Source: Fomitopsis serialis
Lineage: Eukaryota; Basidiomycota; Agaricomycetes; Polyporales; Fomitopsidaceae
Length of the DNA stretch: 64,000 nucleotides
Direction of reading: 5' to 3'
Assembly (NCBI RefSeq): GCF_022376445.1
Contig: NW_025955034.1
Location: forward strand, 62,001 to 126,000
Shown: piece after piece, positions 23,967 to 35,497 of the stretch
Numbering within the stretch: the stretch's first letter is position 1
Layout of the letters: every line of letters starts with the position of its first letter
The notes under the pieces: model-generated
Database searches by the model: none
What the model saw: the letters and a program-made list of their open reading frames with translations, nothing else
Told to the model about the DNA's origin: nothing
Position numbers and translations under genes: made by a program

Positions 23967-26685
23967 CTATCCTCGTTTCCTGCGTGAACTCTTAGTGGGC
24001 GCTGCTGCCGCCCCTGCGGTAGTAGACTTCCGCGTACTGCGTGTCTTCGTACTCGGTTTTGTGGGTGACGCGGGTTCCGGAGACGACTCGCCGACTGAAG
24101 GAGCCGTGGATAGGCGAGTAGACCGTCTCGGGCGCCTCAGCTCCTCCGCCGTCATCTCGTCCTTCTCGCTCGCCTTGGCCGTCCGCGGTTTACGGCTACC
24201 CTTCTTCGTTGCAGGTGTGGGCGGCGGTAAGGGCGGCACTGCATCCTCTTCTTCCTCTTCTTCCTCGTCCATCAAGGCCCCGGGAATGCTCTGTCGGAGA
24301 TCTTTACGTTTTGCATTGCTGTTCGTCCGTGTCGTCCTCGTCTGCCGTGGAGGGGGCGGCGATGGCGACGCCCTTCTCCGCGCGGAGGTAGAGCCAGCAC
24401 TCGTAGCACTGGCGCGCGGCTTCCGCGCCGTCGTCGCAGGCGGCGGGGCGGGGGCATGCTGATACGTTCCCGCTCGTTCTCGTCGTCCGTCACGGGGTCG
24501 AACGCGCCGGGTATGACCGGCGTGTCCGACTTTTCCTGGCGCAGCTTCCGCGCAGACACCCGCGGTCTGTCCGCGCGCGCGCCGAACACCGACGTGGAGA
24601 ACCCCGCGGTCGGGCTTTCTGCCTCTCCCATTTCGGTGCGGTCCTCTGCACGCGACGTGTCCCCCTGGGTAAAGTCAGCGAGCTCGGCCGCGATGGCGTC
24701 CTCGTCCGTCTGCATCGTGACGTCGCCGTCGGGGGTCCTCGCGCCCGCGCTTACCGGCTCGGGTCGCTGAGGGCTCGTCGAAGCATGCCGTCCCATCGGG
24801 GCGTCCTGACCAAACGGACGCTTCCCACCAGCAGAGATCGACGGCGGCGGCTTGTAGAACGCGTTCGGCGCCTGGTTCGCACTCCCTGCGGTCTCGAAGA
24901 GCGAGCCTGGGCGCACACCCGGCGCTGGCGCGCGAGCAGCGCCGCTCGCAGAAGTCGATTGCGGCGTGCTTGAGCCGATGAGCGGGATCCGCCCGGCTGA
25001 TATGCTCGGTGCGAAACCGGAACCAGCGTGCGCAGGGCTGGACGTGTTCGCTGGGAACGAAAGAGGCGCGAACATCTCCGTATGCGGGGTGGTACCCAGA
25101 GGGGCGCCGAACCGCGGTGCGCCCGAGCGCTGCGAGATCGTCGGGGCTGCGCTCGGTGTGCCGTTTGGCTTTTGTGCCGACGCAGCAGCAGCACCGGAGG
25201 CAGACTTGGCAGAGATGGACACAGGCGGGGCGCGCACGCTCTCCCAGCTCATGCTCATGTCCGTGCCGTTCGTCGCCTTGTTTGCCCACGACTGGGATGC
25301 GGCGAGGCTCGGTCGCGGCGCCGCCGTGAGGTGCTCGAGCTCTATCTCCAGGAGTTGCCGTTCCGCTACAGGCATCGACGCCATGAGTTCGTCCATCATT
25401 TGCCGTCGCTCCTTCGCAGCTGCACCACCTGGGGGCAGCTGACGGTCGAGCTTGATGGCGGAGGCGTATTCGCCGGCCTGGACGAGGCGAAGGCAGGCGA
25501 GATCCTGGATTGCGGACACGGATGCTACTGACAATTTGGGAGACGGGTCCATGACGTAGTCGTGCAGAAGGCTTTGTTCATACGCCGTCAGGTGCAGTGC
25601 GAGGAGGGTTTTAAGCTGCGCGAGACGAGGTTTCGCTGCGAAGTGGTTCAGAATTGTTTCCCACAGCACACGCAATCAATCCGACTTACGCGTAAGGCAG
25701 AAGTCGAGGATCCTCTTCACCAGCCGTGGCCGCGACTCACTTCGTTCAGAGAAAGACCTCTGGTAGCGCCATGCATCCGCGATGTTGGAGTCTGCTAGCG
25801 CGATCGCGTATGTGTCCATGTCGCGAGGCTCCGTGAGGAGGGGCTGGACTGTCCGGACATACTTCCGGATGTATGTATGTGGGTTGTTTGAGAGTGATAG
25901 CGCTTGCATAATCTTCGAGATGTAATCCCCAGACAGGCGTTGGTCTGACAGAAAGGAAACCGCTCTCTAGCAAGCATGAAGTCAGCTGATGCCGTAACAA
26001 CAACAGAAAGCCAGTGTGCAAAGTGTGCCCTCCATAAACTTCCTAAGGTTGACAGTTCTGCATGCTAGACAGCTGCCAGAGGTATATGGCTGTCAAGGTG
26101 CTGCTTGAACAAAGAACATGCATTGCCTGATCATAGACATGGTCGCCGCCATATTCGAGGCCGAAGACACAGCCATCCAAACTCATTGGGCAAGTGAAAG
26201 AAGACACAGGCACACAAGATACATGGCGGCCACTCACCTCAACGTTGATGCCGGTATCCAGATGCCAGTACGCGTCCGCAAGGATGACAAACTGCGGCTG
26301 TATGCACCGTGACTCGCTGAAGTCCATCTCCCTCCCGTCCTGGTGCCACTTCAGCAGAAAGTAAATCAGGCTGTCCTGCTTGATCGCGTCGTACGTAGAG
26401 TTGCATATGGCCTCGAGGAGGCGATGGAGAGAATCGACGTCGGTAGGCGGATAGAGGGAGTTCGCGTGACGAATGCCGCCCTCAGCGAGAAGGATGTCGA
26501 AGATGAGCGTGTCCGACATCCGGACGCGTTGCTCCTCGATTTCGCGCGGAATGGGGTCGCGCCACGCAAACGACTCTGGTGTGGTGTCGAAGAGCGCGAG
26601 GAGGCCCACGGCTTCATCCTGAGTATCCTAGCGAGCGGGTCAGAAAGTATAGCTCCACACGTCAGACGGACTCACGATGTCCATA
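23967..26685 (-). CDS. ELYS-domain nuclear pore assembly protein
   Basis: ELYS-like proteins associate with the Nup107/Nup84 scaffold and, in animals, start pore assembly on chromatin. A tiny exon 1 (MDI, ATG 26683-26685) is spliced to DEAVGLLALFDTTP. The alpha-helical ELYS domain follows: RMSDTLIFDILLAEGGIRHA, YFLLKWHQDGREMDF, QPQFVILADAYWHLDTG, FLSDQRLSGDYISKIMQALS, PLLTEPRDMDTYAIALADSN and ARLVQAGEY-type repeats. The C-terminal half is disordered and rich in Ser/Pro/Ala, with basic clusters and an AT-hook-like KKGSRKPRTAK. It ends SSRRKRG, stop 23967-23969. One base is missing in the C run near 24441-24456; without it the frame leaves the basic tail. The basic tail could contact DNA, as in ELYS, but this is inference. 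Confidence 0.82.
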
Positions 26686-27061
26686 GGTGGCGATGAGGTC
26701 GAGGGAGGAGACAGCGACGAGGACGCCGAGCAGGGTGGACACGACGTCGAACAAGACTCGCGAAAGTGGCGAGCGCTCTGGTCACGTGCGCGTGTTTCCA
26801 CTTGCAAGCCTGAGGCCTGACTGTCCCTTCACTGAGGCTTCGTGGTCCGCCTTGTACGGTTGCTAACGAAGCTGGCTCACACTTGCAGTATGCTCAGTTC
26901 AGCTGTTCGAGTGCCAGACTAATTTATTGCTAAGGGGATCACCGAGGACTACAGGGCAGAGCTTTTTTGTGCGTGCTATGACCGAGGCCCTCTTACATGC
27001 ATCTTCTCGGGACCTGACTCTATCATACAGGACGTCGAGAGTGTCTCCGTCAAGAAAGATA
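26686..27061. other. Intergenic region between two minus-strand genes
   Basis: Upstream of the ELYS gene and downstream of CACV copy A. No feature recognised. Confidence 0.45.
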
Positions 27062-28302
27062 CTAGACACACGCACAGTAAAGTTCGACCACCACTCTTCG
27101 TACGTAGTTCGCCCATCCATTAAATCGAGCGAGGGCGAAGACGGAGAGTTCATCCCCACTCGTAAAGCAGCCCATCCACTCATGCAGCTCAGCATCCACC
27201 TCGAAGTCATCGTCGGGCAAAGCGGCATCCCACTGGACGCGGCGTGTGCGAAAGACCTCGGAGGCAGGCTCGTCGCGTGCGATGGCCCGCCTCAAGGTTG
27301 CCTCTTTGCCTGCTTCGAACCAAGTCCAGGAACCATCGTCAGCCGCGGTTCGCATGCCTATACAAACTATGTTTCAGCCAAGCAGTGTTGCGTATAATGA
27401 GGATAATGCGAGAAAGGCAGATGAGGGGTTGACTCGGACATTATTAGCGACGCATGGCGCCACTATAGGCCTACATTGCAAGAACGCCGCAAAACAACCC
27501 GGATTTAGCCCAAAAGACAACAAGCACAGTACGTACCTTGGTCGCACGAGTCGATTGTGAACACTATCCGGCGCAACGGTCTGTAGTCCTTCACGTTCAA
27601 CGGTACTTTCGCCGTACAACAGAGCTCTTCTTGCACTTTCTCATTGTGAGCCCAGACTATAACGTCTCCACAGCTTCCAAGAGAGCGGACCCAGTACTCG
27701 GCAGTTTCAAGGATCTGCCAGACGAGTGGGAGAGGCAATCCCATATGGACGTGAAGTATGCTCTCCATTCGCAGGACATCGTCAGCGTCCCTGGGAGCAT
27801 AGAGGCTGTCGTCAATGCAGTCAGGCTTGTGTGGACATCACAGCCTCACAGATAGGGTAACATACCAGCTTGCAAGTGCAGCCTTCAGGTTTGTGATGAT
27901 GGCTTGCAAGTGATTGGCTACTTCCTGTGCTCTTTCGCTCGAGAGTCTGGACGACCCCATGTTGGCCCTGTGACGCCTCTCAAATGACTCGTTGTCCTCG
28001 TCATGCTTGTCCTCCGAGTTGTACTCTCCCCCATTGTACTCGTCATCATCCTCGTGGACATCGGTGACCTCGTTGATCTCCTCTTCTTCTGGGCCAAAGG
28101 CAATGCGCGAAACATTCGCAAGCCTTGACATTTCCACTGCGAGGGCATGGGCGGATGCTGGTAGCTCTCCCGCTAGTCGCCTGATCTCCGTCAGCATCTG
28201 GACTATCATCCCCTTGTGTTCGTCAGAGGGCGATTTACAGCGCAGCCCTGCAATGATCTGCGCAGCTATATCCTCGATGGATCTGTTGTTCATCTGAGTC
28301 AC
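27062..28302 (-). CDS. CACV-family protein, copy A
   Basis: First of five copies of an uncharacterised family in this window. There are three exons. Exon 1 (from ATG 28302 to about 27866) is helical: IEDIAAQIIAGLRCK, IRRLAGELPAS, an acidic insert, then SSERAQEVANHLQAIITNL. Exon 2 holds GLPLPLVWQILETAEYWVRS, faintly like an F-box helix, and RPLRRIVFTIDSCDQG. Exon 3 starts W-R-T-A-A-D-D and holds SWTWFEAG, RRVQWD-like and ELHEWMGCFTSGDELSVFA, ending VVVELYCACV (stop 27062-27064). The W/F/E-rich C-terminal half looks like a beta-sandwich. Copy A has an acidic insert that the other copies lack. No function is known to me. Confidence 0.7.
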
Positions 28303-29190
28303 GGATGAGACGATGAGAGGGTGGACCAGATCGTACTGGCAGTGTGGTGTTATCCAAGAGAGACGTCTGCATTATGTATAAGGTCCGTTGACAAGCAGAC
28401 GCCTAGCATAATACATGAAGCATGTATCTTTGCATTGCATAGGTCACATTGACATGGGAATGGTCGCCCTGCCACACAAAGCCTGACGTACTTACGCAGC
28501 GCCTGCGTGTAACCAAGAACTGCACGCACGTTTGTTTGGTTCACACCTGCGAGGACGAGTTCTCGTAGAGGTCTGACTGCCAATAGACTGGAAGTGGTAG
28601 GGTCAAAGAGAAGAGGAGCAACGACACTGTATGGAATGCTTGTCTGGCGTCCTGTGGTACGCGGCTAAGTAGTCAGCATATGTATTGAGCTCCCGATAAC
28701 GGGAGAGAAGACACGGAAGCTTACATACGGACATCAAACGTCGAGCTTCCAGTAGGGCGACTAATGGCTGGATTCGATCCGCCAGCACCCGTTCTGGCCC
28801 CCTCGATATGCATGGAATCAAGGGACGAATGAACACCTGTGTAACTTGGATATCGCGCGCGAGTGTCACCCCAGTCTCATACGTTCCGCGAATTGTGGCT
28901 CGGGGGTTCAGCCGTTCCCAGCTCTTGGAACATCGAGGGCTGTAATAGCGGGAGATTACGTGCGGGCTCGGTGATTTTGAGTACTCACATTATTTCGAAG
29001 TGAACTGCCATCTTCCAGTTAAGTTGCCGGGATATATCGGATACCAATAGGCCTCCAAGATGTACACCTGTACACTGTCACTGGGTATTAGCAGACTTCG
29101 GCGGACGTGCACCGGATGTACGGCGGTCCGCCGAAACTTCCAGGTGACGCGCCGTGCCGCGCCGCATGAGTACACTGTCAGACTAGACAT
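28303..29190 (-). other. Possible gene fragment of unknown nature
   Basis: The minus strand shows protein-like open segments with plausible splice sites: TGRWQFTSK near 28990, then RATIRGTYETGVTLARDIQV and RPLIPCISRGPERVLADRIQ at about 28735-28900. I could not join them into a complete model or link them to a family. It may be a small hypothetical gene or a decayed one. Confidence 0.2.
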
Positions 29191-32139
29191 TGATATTGAC
29201 CCTTGAAGCTAGATTAGCCCTCTGTCTAGACAGTAGTGTTGTAGCTACTAACCTAGTATAGAAAGGCAATCTGGGGGCATTTGCCTCGGCGCATGCTCCA
29301 GAAAGACGCTACACTCAGCCGGCCGGGGGACGAAGTATCTCAATGGTTCCAATCACGCTACGACCTGGAGGAGCACACACAGTGACCCTAGCATATATGA
29401 CAGCAATATGAATTGTTCCTGTGCCAGCGTGAAGACAGCGTCAGACCTCAAAGTACTAAGGCCGGTCAAGGGTCTGCTCACCGTCATCATCAGTAGACTC
29501 GGAATAGCACTTGGTCGTCATCACCACCGAGAACACATATCTCAACGTTCAACGTTGTCAACATTCAACCTTTACATGTACCAAGCAGTACGCAAGCCGC
29601 ATACGACGAATGCTTTAAATCAAAGAAAAAGTGTATAATTACGGTGAGCGTTGTCAACAAGTGAGTTTGGCGCCCGTACGTCCGCGTCAACGGCTGGTGC
29701 CAGTGGCTGAATCCGGGAGCCCTCCTTCTGTGCAGTACTTTTAATACTTTATGCTTGTCGCTGTGTTTTCATGGGCAGGCCGCGCTGTGTACTCGGTGGT
29801 GGACGTTCATTCCCGCCTAAATGCTGTCGTACCTGCTCCAATCTACTTATGTCCAACAGAACGTGGGGCCCGGACTCAACATGACGAAGCCTGGGGTACA
29901 CAGGCACTTGCAGACAAGTTGACTCGCCAGTGTCTGGCCGAGCATATGCGTGCCAGTCGCATCCATCGGGGTAAGTACGTGCCCTCATCACTATGCAATG
30001 TCGAGGCCTCATTGTACATACTACTAGACGCAAGGAACTTGAATACAGCACTGACAGAGCCTATACCATCTGACCGCTCCTTCAGATTACCTTCACGGTT
30101 CGCCTTGTACCCCGGTCGTAATCGAAGTTGGCTCAGGTGAGCCACCATCTGTATGGATCTTCGTTACCGTCAAATCAAGGGGCCCTAGAGATGGATCGTG
30201 TGCTCCTTGTCCTCCGAATGGGTCTCCTTGCGAGCGAATCTGACTGATCGTTGCGGAATCCGGATCGGCTGGGAATACATAGGCGATGCATCGTGCATGA
30301 CTGATAATGCTCACACGTCGAGGTTCGTGTTCCCGCGCACACAAAGGAAGGCCCGTATCCGTACGCATCACCGGAGAGCTTGTGTGCTACACTGTACGGG
30401 TGGATTCGGATGCACTTTGAGTCTATGCAGCTCTCGCAAGCTATCACAACGAGTCGCACTTTGTGGTCCCGGTTCATGTGGCCTTTTGACAGTAATCCCT
30501 GGTGCACTATGCTCACGACCATAGCATGCAAGGCCGTCCTTCCGACGTCTAAACGGTGTATGCATGCGATGCACTGACCTCCTCCACCAAGATGCGCAGA
30601 AGTCACTTCCATTCATGCTAGGTACCACCGGCGCGCGTTGTACCAGTGATACTCCCCATTATACACGCCCACTTGCAAGCTATGGATATAGCGTCGCCCG
30701 CCGTCTATCGGATGCTGTCCCGTATACCGACATCGCTTCTACTGACTCCCCGTAGGCCCGTACCTCACACCACCGCCCTGAATCGCACTGGCGCGGTCCT
30801 CTCCCGTGCGATGGTCGCCGCCCTCTCGTGGGGGATCCACTGTTCCATGTCGCAGATAAGGGTCTCTTGAAGACATTCCGAACATGCCCTCGAGGTCCAA
30901 CGTACCTGGTCGCTCGCGCCCCCGCCCGTCTGGCCCGTCCTGCCTACGGAAACCTGTTCCATGCCCGCTCGCGGTTGAGAAGCCCGCGACGCCGGATTCG
31001 TTCACGCCCGATTCAAGCGAAGTGCTGGTCGCGCCGCCGGCTATGCACGGGAGGAAGCTCGTCAATACCGTGGCGCGTCGGTGTACTGGTGATGTGCGAA
31101 GATGCGTACGGTGAAAGCGTGCGCCGTGCTGGTATGGCTCTTCTCCTCGAGCGAGGCGGCCTGCTCGTTCAAGTTGATGCTGCGACCCTATCGAGTCCCT
31201 TGTCAGGCGCATGATGGGCTCAGAGGGAGCGAACTCACATTTGCTCCTCGCTCTTCCCTGCGTACGCGGCGTCAGTCATGGTGTCGCGGTTTAAGAAACA
31301 CGCAGGTATTCAGGGAGTCGGTTCGTTGGACGATATTGAGGGGGAATGTTGGAGGTGCCACGCCGCGGCCGACGGTTGTGATATATGTCTCCACGACGTG
31401 AAGCGTAAGGGCAGGTAAGAATGACTTCACCAATGCGGCAGTCGCGCCACCTCACTTCCATCGCCCTCCACCGCCTGGCCAAACCTGATCTATGCGATGA
31501 TCCAATGTATTCCACGTAACAATGCACTATGTACTACTACACAAAATTTCTGATCTTCCCCGTCAGCCTGCCCGTAGAGCCCGTCCCACTCCCACATATC
31601 ACCACCACGCAGCTCAGGTCCAGGCCGGGCACGGAGCATACAGATCAGCTACCTATCCTCCATGTTTTCCTTTTCCTCCACAAACAAACAAAATGTCCCA
31701 AGATCGACTATGATACACAGGGGTATACGCGGCGGGGCGTTGGTATGCAAGATGAAGGGAGGGCGGTATGGATGGGGTCCGCGCTGCCGGAGGTCGAATG
31801 CGAATGGGTGGGCGGAGACGGAGATGCAAGAGAGCGAGGCGGGAAGCGAAAGGACGTGCGAATGACCGAGGGTTCGGTTGAGGCGACAATGCGATGCGAG
31901 ATGCGAGACGAGAGACGAGCGAACGAGCGGATGTGCGACGAGTTGGACTGGCTAGTAGGATACTGTCTAGATGCGAATTCTAGCTGCGCCACCCACCGCC
32001 GTCGTCACCACACGATCGTCAGCACCGTCGTCACGTCAACTTCCCCTCACACTTCGACCCGCGAAGCTACGCACGTTACTGTGTTTCTTCTTCCTCCCTC
32101 CCCCAAGTTTTGGTACGGCCCACAGGACGCCGGGCGCGC
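29191..32139. other. Long gene-poor stretch, possible unassigned minus-strand gene
   Basis: No gene is clearly supported. On the minus strand an ATG at 31277-31279 opens MTDAAYAGKSEEQ, followed by a GTGAGT donor and, after a short gap, INLNEQAASLEEKSHTSTAH. Further open segments occur at about 30110-30330 (VFPADPDSATISQIRSQ). These could be one gene with frame errors, but no family is recognised. The rest shows only short chance frames. Confidence 0.25.
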
Positions 32140-34236
32140 TCAGAGCGCCTCCGACTTGTAGTCTGCGTAGTCGACGGGGCTGCCCACGTCCGTCTCCGAG
32201 CCCGCACTCTCGAGGTCAAGAGCCTTCGGGCGCAGGTTATCCGGCGCCTCCTCTACCGTGAACGTCTGCATCTGGAGATTCGTGACGTCAGCGCACAGGT
32301 CCTGATCACCATGTTTTCACGCACCTGGACGTGCACCCCCGCGCTGATGTCCTTCGTGTGCCCCGACCTTGGCCTGGTCGCGACGCCGTGAGAGCTCTGC
32401 ACTTGGTTGGTCATACTCCGGAAGCCGACGACGCCGGAGTGGCTGCTCGCAGTGCTAAAGTCCATCTCAGCTCGAAGCACTACAGGAAGCACGGAATGAA
32501 GACGCACTAGATCTCCGGGCCGTTGTTGGAAAAGTTGGAGAGGCGGCGGACAGCGCGGCAGGCGACGATGGTAGACGCGATGGCTGCGGGCACGTTGAAG
32601 ATGATCGCCATGATCGCGTTCAGGTTCAGCACCATGAACGACGTCGCGATCGCGTTCGCAATGAACCTGTGCCGTGTCAGACATACATGAGAAACAGGCG
32701 AACAACTCGGACTCACGCCACGAGGAAGTAGATCATGCCGTCCTTGAACAGGATCGAGACGAGCTGCGAGCGCTGCTTGCGCCCGTACAGCTTGATGACG
32801 CTCAGAACCATGACGAGCGCGTCGAAGCACATCGAGTAGATAAACGTCGCCGCGAGCGTGGTGTTGTTCGTCTTCGTGATCGCGCAGCCTTGGCCGGGGA
32901 TCCACTCGGCCGTGAGCAGGACACCTTGGAGGATGAGAGACCAATGCCCGAGAATGACGAGGACGAGCGGAATGACAATCCAGAGGTTCTGTGACCATAC
33001 CGCCATCCTGCGAAGTACGGTCAGGTTGATCCGCGTGCACTAAGATGTGTCTGTGACGTACGTCCGGATCGACAGGTTGATCGAGGCGAGGCCCACTGCA
33101 GCATCACCCGCGAGCTGGTCGAAGGTGTACAGAGCCTGGCAGTTGACCTCCGTTCTTGCGTCAAGGGCGATCAAGCTTCACAAAGAACGTGATAAGCGTG
33201 TCTCTTCACAGGTGCACACGATCGGACACTTACATGCCAATCAGGGCGAAGAACAAGCAGTATCGACCGAGCATGTAGAAGATCTGAGGAAGCATCAGCA
33301 TGAGGCAGCAGGCCGATGCAGTGTCGGACCCACCAAAGGCCATTGGAACTTCTTCTTGCCAGAGATGAAGGCCCAGTCGAAGTCCAAGGATGTGAAGAAC
33401 TCCCAGCTGTCAGGTAAAGGTATGTCAGTCAGTCGTTTCGGATTCCAGTTGATTTCATAGTGATAGATCCCAATTTCCCGAAAACGAGTGCACAGACGGA
33501 GGTCGTCGGGCCCTCTTCGCGTCGACCGATCCTCACCCTCTGCCGGCTGACCTCGGCCACAAACTCGCGCGGGACACATCCAAAGCTCGGTCCACATCGT
33601 TGGGCCCCGCACAAACAGCGTGTATAGAAGCGGAGGTCGTCGGACGTTGGCATGCAGTGATTGGTATACTTTGCCGCTCAACCTGGGCCGCCATAGCTAA
33701 GGTCGCGGCTCCCTGGCTCAGCCTGGCCGCCAAAGTCCACTGCGTTCGGCGTGATCCCACATCGGATCCGCTGGACTCCGCCTATGTGTGTTTGAAGGAC
33801 GCGAGGCCCAACAATATGGACCTAGCTGTAAACCGTCCGCGGCCGACCTCCCTCGAATACGCGACGCTGGCCGCCGACGTTCAACGTCCTGGCCCTCTGG
33901 GCTCGAGGACCAGCGCAGGCCGCGCAGCAGATTCAAGGTCATGATGCATTCGTCGATATGGTCAAATCCTTATGGGAGCACCCCACAGATATGTACCATG
34001 ACCGATACGCTCCGCCCATGCGCACATTTACACTCGAGGTGTAGTAATATGGAAATAGCGGTCAGACATAGCCACACTCACAAGTACACGCCAGCAAGGC
34101 AGTGCATCAACTTGATGAAGGCGTCTGGCAATCGACTGTAGTGAGCTACATAGGAACGATCGTCGCGACGACGGCACGCGACTTACCTTCATCAGTTGCG
34201 AGTTCCTCAGCAGTAGACCACTTTGCCGCAGGCATG
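32140..34236 (-). CDS. Basidiomycete serpentine membrane protein, paralogue 1
   Basis: A polytopic protein of about 330 residues, of a family common in mushroom-forming fungi and without known function. The start (34234-34236) gives MPAAKWSTAEELATDE, spliced to DAFIKLMHCLAGVYF. A 675-base intron follows, then WEFFTSLDFDWAFISGKKKF, IFYMLGRYCLFFALIG, EVNCQALYTFDQLAG, GLASINLSIRT, MAVWSQNLWIVIPLVLVILG, GQGCAITKTNNTTLAATFIY and NLNAIMAIIFNVPAAIAST, and a cytoplasmic-type tail ending DYADYKSEAL (stop 32140-32142). About seven helices, with a conserved loop containing one Cys pair (VNCQAL / GCAIT). It faces away from the paralogue at 42367-45091; the long intron carries repeat-derived sequence. Confidence 0.8.
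33407..34081 (-). other. Enlarged intron of serpentine paralogue 1
   Basis: This intron of 675 bases contrasts with roughly 50-60 bases for its neighbours. It begins GTGAGT and ends TTACCTGACAG on the minus strand. On the opposite strand it carries a repeated 36-base block (33833-33868) and an open segment of 55 codons (33880-34044) with protein-like composition (HDAFVDMVKSLWEHPTDMYH). This suggests an inserted, transposon-like fragment. Confidence 0.55.
33833..33868 (+). repeat. 36-base dispersed block, copy 1
   Basis: Matches the reverse complement of 40571-40606 at 34 of 36 positions; the core is GACCTCCCTCGAATACGCGA. Both copies lie in gene-free or intronic DNA. Confidence 0.7.
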
Positions 34237-35497
34237 ACAAGGAATGAACTTCAATGAAGGAGTCGGCCAGGGTTGGGTGGGAGGCAGGCGCGCTGATCAC
34301 AGAGGAGAAGCGGCGGTCGCTGGCCCTACCAATCGAGGACAACGGGGTACATATGTACTCTGGCGCCATGACAAGAGGAGGCCCGAAATCGGGCTAGACA
34401 GAGAAGACTGCCGTTTGCCGTTTGCCGTTACAGCGGAGCCCCTGGCTGGCGCGATCCATGTGGGAATCGTCAGCGGCATCCGAGAAGGCTGGACTGGGAG
34501 CTTACGTCTGCACAGATCAGAATAATTTGAGGATTCTGAGCCTTCGATATCATTTGAATGAGAGCCGGTGCAGGGTGGGTGCCAGACAGCGTCAATCACT
34601 GGCGCACGGCAGGCTGCCATCCCTGGCAGCACGTTTGTCTACGCGCTGGGCAAGGCCTAGGAAGCAAACAAACGCGCAATTTCGGGCATGGTTACCTTCA
34701 GTTGGAGAGGCTCTGCGCTAGGCCCACGCTTCCTTCCCGTGGTGAGTATTTGCGAACAAACGAACGGCCGTATATGGCAACTCCCAACTCAGCGAAATTG
34801 ATTGCGCGAGCGGCAGAAGCCGTACAATACGCGTTAAGAAGCCGTGCGCGTGCCTTTTTCATTCTGTCTTTACGCAATCTTGGGAGATTCTCCGTTAATT
34901 CGCCACAAGGTCACCAGCAAATCCTTCGCGTTCCGAGACCGTCATGCGCCAATCCATAGTACACCCGGCCCAGTATCTCCAGCTTGGGCCTTACCGTGCG
35001 ATGAACAAACCGACCGGCGTGCGTCGCACTCGGGCACGACGTGCCTCGCAGACCGGCCTGAACCGACGTCTCTCGTCGTCCGTACGCGTCTCGGATCTGC
35101 CAACCAATCTCCAGTGTGGGCACTCATATCTTTTCACTTTCGCCTTGACATGTTCTCGAAGTCTGACGCTCGCCTACCGATAGATTGTGTGAGAGCGCTC
35201 GGAAGGATGAGAGCCTCCGATATTGGTCGCGTGTTTACCAGTGGCTCATGACGAAGCATCCCGCATGAGCTGGCATATCTATACTGAGCGATGCGGAGCG
35301 CGGTAACGGATCGTCGCACCCGGGCTCGGAACATTGTCCTGGCCTCGAAATTGCCACTGGAAGCTCAGTGGCCCTCACAGCCTACGTAACTTAGCATCGC
35401 AGCAACTTTGCGGCAGCTCAAAGTTACCTACCAAGCTACTGACAGCCTCTCAAGACCACTCAGTCTCATAGGTTCGCGCCCGGGCAGTCCCCTCGAA
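34237..35497. other. Divergent intergenic region, serpentine paralogue 1 / P450
   Basis: No gene recognised; only short chance frames. Probably both promoters plus filler sequence. Confidence 0.4.

Noticed and set aside
28755..28800. Sequence resembling a tRNA B box (GGATCGAATCC on the minus strand)
   Set aside because: No A box or cloverleaf could be placed around it, so it is not called as a tRNA.
31529..32161. Plus-strand open frame of 210 codons
   Set aside because: Low-complexity composition and no splice or family support; it overlaps the 3' end of serpentine paralogue 1 on the other strand.
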